A stretch of DNA of 64,000 bases. Origin: Eubacteriales bacterium. GTDB taxonomy: Bacteria; Bacillota; Clostridia; Lachnospirales; Lachnospiraceae. The first letter of the stretch is position 1. Every line of letters starts with the position of its first letter. Below are positions 57,543 through 64,000 of the stretch, in pieces. The notes under the pieces were generated by a model. The model was not told where the DNA came from and searched no databases. It was given only the letters and a program-made list of their open reading frames with translations. Both the position numbers and the translations under genes were made by a program. The stretch lies in contig JAUNPS010000006.1 in assembly GCA_030536575.1 (NCBI GenBank), positions 1 to 64,000 on the forward strand, written 5' to 3'.

Positions 57543-60500
57543 TTACAATGCGTTGCCGACCAGGGTGTTTACGAGCTCCCGGCGGTCAAGTAAAATCTGT
57601 TTTATTTCCTCTTCCTGCTGCCAGTTCAGGATTCCGGCGTGGCAGCAGATATTTCGCAGTCCGCGGAACTGGTCTAACGCTTCCGCATACGTCTTCCACC
57701 ACGGTTCATCACAAACCTTTCCAAACAGGATTGCTTTGCGGGAAGCTAATTGGACTTGTAAGTTCTTTTGCAGTAGCAGATGTGTAAATACGCCAATCTC
57801 TGCCCGTTCCTCCTTGATATCGCCCAGTCTTCCCCTTTTTACTTTTTCATCCGGAAACAGTTCTTTCAGTTTTCCCAAAAGCATTTTTTTCAGCAGGGAT
57901 TCCATTGTTTTACAGAACAAAATCCCCGCGCAGGACGCGTCCATCTCTTCAATCCCGTACTGTTCCCGCATCCTGGCAAACAGCTCATGAACGAAAATGC
58001 TGCTGGTAAGCCTTTGCCGGATTTCCGGCGGCAAACTCCTCATTTCCTCCTCCGTAATCCCAAACGCTCCCATCTGCGCCGGTGTAAGCGTCTGATTTTT
58101 CCACATGCTGTTTAACTCCTGAAACAGGGGCGTAAGCAGGCTGTCGTCCAATTCACCCTCGTTTGTCAGCGAATCGGCTCCCGGCACCTCTTTTAACAAG
58201 CGCCCGATCCGTTTTACATCCTGCAGTTCTTCCGGATGATCCGCCGCTTTTTGCAGCATGCGAAGCGCATGGCTGTCCAAAATCCGCTTCACTTTCCGGA
58301 ACAGTTCCGAATGCTGCCAGACGTTGTAATCGCCGATGACATACAGGCGGTATTTTGCCCTGGTCGCTGCCACATTGATGATATTGGCGTTGACCCACCG
58401 TACTGCCGACAATGCATTTTTATCGCATCCCAGCAAAAAGATCACCTGATCCGCTTCCTTACCCTGAAACGTATGCACGGTTCCGATGCATTGCTCCATC
58501 CATACCCCGAAACGCTGATCTGTACGGTATTCCGGCTGCGACCGGATCAGCTTCCTCATCCCATCCCGCACAGTCGTAAACGGCGTAATCACAAACAGGC
58601 TCGGAATTCCTCCCGTCAATTGGAACGCTTTCCTGATCAGTTCCCATGCTTTTTGTCCCTGGGCTTCCACGAAGTGATCCTTGCCCGTTTTGCTGCTTTC
58701 GCTCCCGCTGACGTTGATCCATCCGGAGCTTTCCCGGCAGAATCCGGCTTCTTTTTCCGGCCCTGGCAAAGCGGTCTGCTGCTTCATCATATTTTCATAA
58801 GACAATGCGTTGGACAGCTCAAACATCGGACTGATGCATCGCCGGTGCACCACCAGCGGGCAGCCCACCCAGGTCTTCTGGCCATCCTCCGTATACGCCG
58901 TTCCCACCTGATTCAGACGGTCGGCAAACGCCTGGACAGAATGCGCTTTCGATTGATAATATCCGGTATACTCGTCCTGAATGATCTGTTTGATCAAATC
59001 CAGTTCATCCGTCACAACGGGTTCTACCTGTTTGGGGTCTCCCACCACAATGGCGCGTCGGCAGCGGAAAAGTGCTCCCAAAGCCATCTGCGGAGCGGCC
59101 TGCCCGGCCTCGTCGATGATCAGGCACCCGATTTCTCCCGGCTGACGGATGTCTTTCAGCATTCTCCCAACGGACGCAAATGTTGTGGAAAGCACCGGAG
59201 TCAGCAAAAACACGGTATTCAGCAGTGGGCTAAATGCCTCTTCCCGGTCGCTTATGGAAATCTTTACCACTTTTTTATCATCGTCTCTGGGTTCGTTCCA
59301 GAAGAGCAGCAGGTTTTTAAAATTCCATAAACAGGCTTTGGAACCGAATAAAAATGCCTTATGAAGCTGCAATGCCTCATAAAACAGCTTCTCCCGCTCC
59401 CGGTTATAGGCCGCCGTCTGCCAGGGGTTCGCTGCCTGCGCCGCGGTCGATTCCTGATCGTCTTCACATTGATACCGACGAAAGAACGCTTCATCCAGAA
59501 CGGTCATTGCCTGATCGCCCTGACGCCCTGCTTCTTCCTGTAAAATCCCCAAATAGAATTCGCGGGCCTCTGCGGTCTTCTCGATACAGTCCTCAATCTG
59601 CAATTGCAGCTCCTCTAACTGCTCCTGACAAATCCGCTGTTCATCCCAAAGCCGATCCTGCTCATATTTCCAGTGTTCCCGTTCTTCCCTTTCTGCCTCG
59701 CATTTCTGACTTTGCTGCTCAAATTCCTGCTTCCATTGTTCCGCCTTTTCTGCCTCATCCCGCAAAGCCTGTTCTGCCTTGGCCAATACCTGGTACTGTT
59801 CCTGAATGGTGCGGGAACGCATCGTCGAGCAATGAAATATTTCCAGAATGATATCCCGCAGCCCGCGGCTATCCTCCAGCTCCATAATTTGCTGTCGGAT
59901 CAGCTCGATTTGCTTTTCGGCGCTTTCCTTTTTCTGCTCCTGCTGCGCGACCTGGCCCTGTAACTCGGACAGCTTTTCCTCGTAATCTTTCAAAGCCTGT
60001 TCCGTCTCTCTCTTCTTCGCAGCCAGCTCTTCCATCTCCACCTGGAGCGATACCGCATGACATTCTTCTTCCTCTTTCCGGCTCCGGACTCTCTGCTCTT
60101 CTTTCGAAAGCGCCGCCTCCTGTTGTAAAAAGCGCGTTCTTGCGCGCTCGCCCCGGCGAAGTTCCCCTCCCATCTCTTCAACTTTTTGATACTGCCTCCA
60201 GAACCGTTCGACGGCTTTGGGGTACTCCGCTTTTCGTTCCTGGATAAAATCATTCGATCCGAAACTTTTGATATAAGTCTTTAAAACGGCATAAATGTAT
60301 TCTTTCAGATTGCTCGTTTTCCCAAATGGGGCGGATATAAGCCCCCAGCGATCCCACTCTCCATCCTTTCTGTGGGCCAGGTCATTGGCCAGCTTTGTAA
60401 AATAGATGTCCGGGTATGACCGATACTCCGGCCTGTCATCCTGCGCATTCCAGACAAAATAATTCTCCTGCCCTGCCGCATTGAGAGAAAATAATTTTTG

Positions 60501-61973
60501 TACTTCGCCTAAGCCTTTGCGTATGGATTCCTCCTCCGTTTTCCCAAGTTCCAGCCCCTTTAACAGCGCCGTCCCATCCGGCAGTTCCTTCGTGATATTT
60601 TCGACCGCAGCATTGTTGCAGGAGGCCACCAGCATTCCATAGTCTTTCACACGGTCGTCCGCAAATTCATAATAGCCCCAGCAAAATTGGGAATAGCCCC
60701 GGTTCCTTTGGTCGCCGCCCTGAAAACGGCGTAAAAGAAAGGCGTCGTCCGGATCGTGATAAGCCGCCAAAAGTCTTGCCCGTTCCACAATATTTCCGGC
60801 GATAATTTCTTTCAGGAGCGTGGTTTTTCCCGTACCCGGCGGGCCGTTGACCGAAAAAATCGGCTGGTTATCCTCAGACGGACGCCAGCTCATATTAACG
60901 GCTAATTGTTGCATCAGGCACGGCATAAATTTCGAAGGCCATTTACCCAAAGGCGCTTTGGTAATGTCCAGACGGCTATGGAAGAAATCAACCAATTCTT
61001 CTCCCTTCCCCTGTTTCCATGCATTGCGCACATCAAGCCGATTCTGAAAATCCATCCAATGCAATTCCGGATTTTCTTCCGCATACGCCCCTGCTATGTA
61101 ATCGAAAAGCGCCCGTTCCAGCGGGTTCCTGCCAAGCGTTCCATCGCTGATCGCCTCTTCCACCATGGCCAGATCCTCTGCGAAAAAGCTGTTGGCCAGG
61201 TCACTGTCCCGAAAAACCTCCGTATCTTTTGCTTTGGCTTCTTCCGTCTGATACCGGCGGTAAATCATGACGCCATTCCAGTCGATCTTCTGTTCCAGTT
61301 CTTTTAAATTCGTCAGATACTTCTTTTCGACCTGCCCGATGAGCGCATTCAGAAGAGACGGGGTGAGCTGCTTTCCAACGATCTTTCCATCCAACGTCTC
61401 TTTCAACTGCGTTTCGTAAGCCTGCAGATCCGCCTTATACGCGCCCCTTTCCAAAAAATCTGCCATATTCGCTTTCGTTAGTTTTGCCGAATGCTTCAGA
61501 AGTTGATGGACGCCCCAGGCCAACGGCGATATCTGAAAACTTTCCAGAACATACCGCCCCTCGACGTCACATTTCAGGCCGATTAAGCAGATGGATCTAT
61601 GATTTTTCTCCGGCAGTTCCAGATCCAGCCGAAAGGCCTGCCGCAGGCGCTCGGCTAAAAGATCCCGTTCCATTTTCCCCAGGCAAATCTGGATTTCAGC
61701 GGATGGGATTCCATAGGCAGGGTACAGGGCCGCATCCTCTTGCATGGCCGCGCACAGATCCCCGGCTGCCGGGTCCTGTGTCTCCGTATCCGGTTCTTCC
61801 CGAACCGCCAGCGGGCGGTACAGTTTGATTTGTTTGCTTCGGGCTTCGCCCCGCGCCGCTTTCCTGCAGGCCTCCCGGCCTTCCCTGCTCTGTACCGGGA
61901 AATCGGGCTGCCCGAAAAATTCCAGAAGATACCAATATTTTACAATGATTGAAGAAAATGTCCGTTTATCCAT
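57543..61973 (-). CDS. Large SF1 (DNA2/NAM7-like) helicase with coiled coil and C-terminal HEPN-like domain
   Basis: A 1476-aa protein. An N-terminal region of about 370 residues without a recognised domain is followed by Walker A NGPPGTGKTTLLKE (near residue 380). A long insertion contains a Glu/Gln-rich coiled coil (about 600-790). Walker B is IIDEAGQAAPQMALG (near residue 951), then GDPKQVEPV, and motifs V/VI are FQGKEADQVIFLLG and NVAATRAKYRLYVIGD. The last ~140 residues are helical with CKTMESLLKKML and the R-x4-H signature RNICCH (near residue 1439), typical of HEPN RNases. ATG 61973 has AGGGG eight bases upstream; a GTG at 61982 is in frame. It may be a nucleic-acid-sensing defence or RNA-surveillance protein (inference). 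Confidence 0.8.
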   Translation of the reverse strand: MDKRTFSSIIVKYWYLLEFFGQPDFPVQSREGREACRKAARGEARSKQIKLYRPLAVREEPDTETQDPAAGDLCAAMQEDAALYPAYGIPSAEIQICLGKMERDLLAERLRQAFRLDLELPEKNHRSICLIGLKCDVEGRYVLESFQISPLAWGVHQLLKHSAKLTKANMADFLERGAYKADLQAYETQLKETLDGKIVGKQLTPSLLNALIGQVEKKYLTNLKELEQKIDWNGVMIYRRYQTEEAKAKDTEVFRDSDLANSFFAEDLAMVEEAISDGTLGRNPLERALFDYIAGAYAEENPELHWMDFQNRLDVRNAWKQGKGEELVDFFHSRLDITKAPLGKWPSKFMPCLMQQLAVNMSWRPSEDNQPIFSVNGPPGTGKTTLLKEIIAGNIVERARLLAAYHDPDDAFLLRRFQGGDQRNRGYSQFCWGYYEFADDRVKDYGMLVASCNNAAVENITKELPDGTALLKGLELGKTEEESIRKGLGEVQKLFSLNAAGQENYFVWNAQDDRPEYRSYPDIYFTKLANDLAHRKDGEWDRWGLISAPFGKTSNLKEYIYAVLKTYIKSFGSNDFIQERKAEYPKAVERFWRQYQKVEEMGGELRRGERARTRFLQQEAALSKEEQRVRSRKEEEECHAVSLQVEMEELAAKKRETEQALKDYEEKLSELQGQVAQQEQKKESAEKQIELIRQQIMELEDSRGLRDIILEIFHCSTMRSRTIQEQYQVLAKAEQALRDEAEKAEQWKQEFEQQSQKCEAEREEREHWKYEQDRLWDEQRICQEQLEELQLQIEDCIEKTAEAREFYLGILQEEAGRQGDQAMTVLDEAFFRRYQCEDDQESTAAQAANPWQTAAYNREREKLFYEALQLHKAFLFGSKACLWNFKNLLLFWNEPRDDDKKVVKISISDREEAFSPLLNTVFLLTPVLSTTFASVGRMLKDIRQPGEIGCLIIDEAGQAAPQMALGALFRCRRAIVVGDPKQVEPVVTDELDLIKQIIQDEYTGYYQSKAHSVQAFADRLNQVGTAYTEDGQKTWVGCPLVVHRRCISPMFELSNALSYENMMKQQTALPGPEKEAGFCRESSGWINVSGSESSKTGKDHFVEAQGQKAWELIRKAFQLTGGIPSLFVITPFTTVRDGMRKLIRSQPEYRTDQRFGVWMEQCIGTVHTFQGKEADQVIFLLGCDKNALSAVRWVNANIINVAATRAKYRLYVIGDYNVWQHSELFRKVKRILDSHALRMLQKAADHPEELQDVKRIGRLLKEVPGADSLTNEGELDDSLLTPLFQELNSMWKNQTLTPAQMGAFGITEEEMRSLPPEIRQRLTSSIFVHELFARMREQYGIEEMDASCAGILFCKTMESLLKKMLLGKLKELFPDEKVKRGRLGDIKEERAEIGVFTHLLLQKNLQVQLASRKAILFGKVCDEPWWKTYAEALDQFRGLRNICCHAGILNWQQEEEIKQILLDRRELVNTLVGNAL

Positions 61974-62064
61974 TTCGTTCACCCCTGAGAAGCTGCTGTA
62001 ATCTTAACCTTTTCCCGCTCTGTCAGATCTTTTTTATTTGTATTAAGGTTTGTTTGTCTTTTTT

Positions 62065-62093
62065 ATCTTATGCTATCTCTCCCATAAAAGCAA
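62065..62093 (-). promoter_or_regulatory. Promoter of the helicase gene
   Basis: On the minus strand TTGCTT, 17-nt spacer, TAAGAT, about 90 nt before the start. The spacer contains ATGGGAGAGA at the same position as in the antitoxin promoter at 62560-62588. Confidence 0.7.
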
Positions 62094-62132
62094 GTTTTTT
62101 CGGACTGCTGCGCTTTCGCTATTTCATTCATA

Positions 62133-62218
62133 GAAAAAACCACCCAAGCACATACCATGCTTGAATGGTTTCCTAACTAATGATCCTATCCGTCAGGCCA
62201 CCCGCAATCGCTGATAGC
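62133..62218 (-). ncRNA. Probable orphan antitoxin-like RNA of the type I toxin family
   Basis: Minus-strand unit. The leader (62218-62192) contains CAGCGATTGCGGGTGGCCTGAC, which resembles the 5' parts of both the toxin mRNA and the antitoxin RNA to its right. A hairpin (AACCA..CAAGCA/TGCTTG..TGGTT, 62133-62172) then ends in GGTGGTTTTTTCTATG, matching the end of the real antitoxin. A weak promoter (TTGCAT-16-TACAGA) lies upstream. No matching toxin frame is visible on the other strand. It looks like a leftover antitoxin of a tandem pair. Confidence 0.5.
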
Positions 62219-62264
62219 CTTTTCTTACATCTGTATTATTTTAATACAATCATGCAAATTATGA

Positions 62265-62293
62265 TTGTGTTTTCCCCGGCTCTATGGTAGAAT
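62265..62293 (+). promoter_or_regulatory. Promoter of the type I toxin mRNA
   Basis: TTGTGT, 17-nt spacer, TAGAAT with TG at the extended -10 position. The following leader is about 60 nt and can form a CAGCC/GGCTG hairpin before the GGGGGTG ribosome binding site. Confidence 0.75.
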
Positions 62294-62362
62294 ATTCCAC
62301 AGGGACAGCCGTGTTGCAGGGTGGGCTGACCTCTCATTTTTTACAGAATGGGGGTGATGCCT

Positions 62363-62452
62363 ATGAAAAATCATTTTGATTTTAAGGATTTGATGACCTT
62401 TGGTCTTTTCCTTTTGGCATTGCTTACATTCGTTTTTACGTTTTGTAAGTAA
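62363..62452 (+). CDS. Type I toxin, holin-like 29-aa membrane peptide
   Basis: A 29-residue peptide beginning MKNHFDFKDLMTFG, with a single hydrophobic helix (about 11-28, LMTFGLFLLALLTFVFTFC) and a terminal Lys. This is the pattern of the putative holin-like toxin (Hol_Tox) peptides that insert into the membrane. GGGGGTG is six bases upstream; an ATG at 62357 is an in-frame alternative. It is followed at once by a hairpin shared with a convergent antisense RNA, as in the Bacillus txpA/RatA arrangement. Confidence 0.8.
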   Translation: MKNHFDFKDLMTFGLFLLALLTFVFTFCK

Positions 62453-62454
62453 CC

Positions 62455-62553
62455 ATACATAGAAAAACCACCCCTAAACTTTGACCGAGTACAGGGTGGT
62501 TTTTCTATCCCAACATAAGGTCAACCCACCTTGTGGGCGGCTGTTCTTTTTAC
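62455..62553 (-). ncRNA. Antisense antitoxin RNA (RatA-like arrangement)
   Basis: A roughly 100-nt RNA predicted from a strong minus-strand promoter (TTGAAA at 62588-62583, 17-nt spacer, TATAGT at 62565-62560) and the hairpin at 62459-62508. It contains a 5' hairpin (CCCAC/GTGGG) and overlaps the 3' end of the toxin mRNA, including the shared terminator. It should pair with the toxin transcript and block its expression or target it for RNase III. The ends are estimates. Confidence 0.7.
62459..62508. terminator. Bidirectional terminator shared by toxin mRNA and antitoxin RNA
   Basis: A perfect 15-bp inverted repeat (ATAGAAAAACCACCC ... GGGTGGTTTTTCTAT) with a 20-nt loop. T-runs close the stem in both directions. 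Confidence 0.8.
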
Positions 62554-62559
62554 ACGTCT

Positions 62560-62588
62560 ACTATAACATGTCTCTCCCATTTTTTCAA
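62560..62588 (-). promoter_or_regulatory. Promoter of the antitoxin RNA
   Basis: TTGAAA-17-TATAGT on the minus strand with TG upstream of the -10. This is the strongest promoter seen in this part of the window, as expected for an antitoxin RNA made in excess. Confidence 0.75.
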
Positions 62589-62608
62589 GAAGAAATTCTT
62601 TTCCCTTC

Positions 62609-63634
62609 TCACAGAATCAGCATCGCATCCCCAAACGAAAAGAACCGATACCTCTCCTCCACCGCCTCCCGGTAAGCCCCCAAAATCTCCTCCTTCCCCA
62701 CCAGCGCCGCCACCAGCATCACCAGCGTCGACTCCGGCAAATGGAAATTCGTAATCAGCCGGTCAATCATCTTAAACCGATACCCCGGATAAATAAAAAT
62801 ATCCGTCCACCCGCTCCCGGCCCGCAAAACACCATCCTCCCCCGTCGCCGACTCCAGCGTCCGACAGCTCGTCGTCCCGACCGCAACCACCTTCCCGCCA
62901 TTTTGCTTCGTCTCATTGATCAGCGCCGCCTGCTCCTCTTCCACCACATAAAACTCCGAATGCATATGATGCTCCGTCACATCCTCCACCTTCACCGGCC
63001 GGAACGTCCCAAGCCCCACATGAAGCGTCACATGCGCAAGCTTTACGCCCTTCGCCTGGATCTGCGCAAGCAGCTCCGGCGTAAAATGCAGCCCGGCCGT
63101 AGGCGCCGCCGCAGAGCCGTCATGCTTCGCATAAACCGTCTGATACCGGTTCTTATCCTGAAGCTGATGGTGGATATAAGGCGGCAGCGGCATCTGTCCC
63201 AACTGATCCAGAATCTCCTCAAAAATCCCCTCATAAGAAAACTGAATCAGCCGGTTCCCTTCCTCGACAATGTCCACTACTTCCCCCACAAGCAGCCCTT
63301 CTCCAAAGGAAATCCGCGTCCCAATCTTACACTTCTTTCCAGGCTTCACCAGGGTCTCCCAAATATTGTTCTCCCGCCGTTTCAGCAGAAGCACCTCAAT
63401 CTTGGCCTCCGTCCCTTCCCGGCTTCCAAAAAGCCTGGCCGGGATCACCTTCGTATCATTCACCACCAGGCAGTCCCCCGGATTCAGATACTCGATCACA
63501 TCCCGAAACGTGCGGTGCTCCCGCGTCCCGTTCTCCCGGTTCAGCACCATCAGCCGGGAGCCCGCCCGGTCCTCCAGCGGGTCCTGCGCAATCAGCTCCT
63601 CCGGCAAATCATAATAAAAATCCGATGTCTTCAT
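62609..63634 (-). CDS. queA: S-adenosylmethionine:tRNA ribosyltransferase-isomerase
   Basis: Cytoplasmic enzyme transferring and isomerising the ribosyl group of SAM onto 7-aminomethyl-7-deazaguanine in tRNA, forming epoxyqueuosine. The 341-aa protein starts [33 protein letters not shown]. It has [16 protein letters not shown], the central block [57 protein letters not shown], and FNFHLPEST-like [16 protein letters not shown]. The ATG at 63634 follows AAGGGG; the frame further upstream overlaps the preceding gene. It lies 13 nt behind the phosphatase gene. Confidence 0.96.
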   Translation of the reverse strand: MKTSDFYYDLPEELIAQDPLEDRAGSRLMVLNRENGTREHRTFRDVIEYLNPGDCLVVNDTKVIPARLFGSREGTEAKIEVLLLKRRENNIWETLVKPGKKCKIGTRISFGEGLLVGEVVDIVEEGNRLIQFSYEGIFEEILDQLGQMPLPPYIHHQLQDKNRYQTVYAKHDGSAAAPTAGLHFTPELLAQIQAKGVKLAHVTLHVGLGTFRPVKVEDVTEHHMHSEFYVVEEEQAALINETKQNGGKVVAVGTTSCRTLESATGEDGVLRAGSGWTDIFIYPGYRFKMIDRLITNFHLPESTLVMLVAALVGKEEILGAYREAVEERYRFFSFGDAMLIL

Positions 63635-63647
63635 TCTTTTGTCCCCT

Positions 63648-64000
63648 TTAATAAAATACACGGTTCTCCCACAAAAGCTTCCGCTCTCCTCCATGGCTCT
63701 CAATCAGCGCCACCGCACAGTTTTTCGGCACGCCGCCGTTCCAGTAGTCCGTCCGCGGCGCCTTGCACATACTGTTTAGCAGCCCCCGCATCGCACATCC
63801 GTGCGTAGACACCAGGACAGTCTGGTCTTCCAGCTCTTTCCGGCTGCAAATATCCTCCAGAAAAGCCGCCGTGCGCGCCTCCACCTGATCCAGGGATTCC
63901 CCTCCCGGCGGCGTCCGGTAAAGTTCCGGATGCTCAAAAAAATTCGGAAAATCCGGATCCGGAATCTCATAATGCGAAGCCTTGCTGCACAATCCCTCGT
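63648..64000 (-). CDS. Histidine phosphatase (phosphoglycerate mutase-like) family protein, 5' end outside window
   Basis: The C-terminal ~117 residues of a branch-1 histidine phosphatase. Visible are the EGL segment next to the window edge, the catalytic-core acidic motif [19 protein letters not shown] and the second catalytic His in [16 protein letters not shown]. The N-terminal RHG motif lies beyond the window. The substrate is not deducible. It is probably co-transcribed with queA, 13 nt downstream. Confidence 0.85.
   Translation of the reverse strand, partial: EGLCSKASHYEIPDPDFPNFFEHPELYRTPPGGESLDQVEARTAAFLEDICSRKELEDQTVLVSTHGCAMRGLLNSMCKAPRTDYWNGGVPKNCAVALIESHGGERKLLWENRVFY

Noticed and set aside
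61949-62164. A 71-codon + strand frame left of the toxin locus, as a possible second toxin
   Set aside because: It overlaps the helicase start and promoter, lacks a ribosome binding site and does not have the short single-helix form of the toxin.
1-64000. CRISPR arrays, tRNA or rRNA genes, prophage or IS transposases
   Set aside because: None could be supported. No regularly spaced repeats, tRNA-like folds or transposase motifs were seen on either strand.

Overview
The window looks like a chromosomal segment of a fibre- or mucin-degrading gut Firmicute of the Clostridia, most probably a Lachnospiraceae member. That is an inference from gene content: a six-cysteine SCIFF peptide with its radical SAM maturase beside a fused secDF, a TIGR01906-type membrane protein, a CmpB-like membrane protein, Gram-positive polysaccharide utilisation loci with YesM/YesN two-component systems, and strong GGAGG ribosome binding sites. 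No tRNA, rRNA, CRISPR array or transposase gene was seen.

Layout. 1-12.3 kb is mostly housekeeping: the tail of an unknown coiled-coil protein, leuS, a small membrane protein, a VanY-type peptidase, then (minus strand, 12.3 down to 5.0 kb) scfA, scfB, secDF, recJ and an unknown membrane-anchored protein. 12.4-37.6 kb is a large glycan utilisation locus. One minus-strand operon carries two permeases, a solute-binding protein and GH78, GH43-like, GH106-like, GH42, pseudo-GH2 and GH2 proteins, many joined by 4-nt stop/start overlaps. A divergent plus-strand operon carries a histidine kinase, a response regulator, a second solute-binding lipoprotein, an acetylesterase and a GH29 fucosidase. The enzyme set suggests import and intracellular breakdown of a rhamnose-, fucose- and galactose-containing, acetylated oligosaccharide. 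37.7-48.1 kb holds a trigger-factor-like lipoprotein, an AlbA_2 regulator, an EF-G paralogue, the aroF-tyrA-aroA cluster, a thioesterase and a CmpB-like protein. 48.5-57.5 kb is a second, smaller locus (GH1, an isolated 89-aa domain, GH43, two permeases, binding lipoprotein, kinase, regulator). Neither locus encodes a transport ATPase, so a shared MsmX-type ATPase elsewhere is expected. 57.5-64 kb holds a 1476-aa SF1 helicase ending in a probable HEPN RNase domain, a type I toxin-antitoxin module (29-aa membrane peptide plus convergent antisense RNA), queA and a partial phosphatase.

Most unusual items: (1) a ~294-bp element with 15-bp terminal inverted repeats, probable 6-bp target duplications and an elaborate internal fold, present as two inverted copies 45 kb apart; (2) a GH2 paralogue that has lost both catalytic glutamates but is kept in the operon next to its intact sister; (3) the helicase-HEPN protein, whose promoter shares a 10-mer with the nearby antitoxin promoter; (4) the type I toxin-antitoxin locus with a probable orphan antitoxin RNA; (5) a free-standing rhamnosidase-N-like domain gene.
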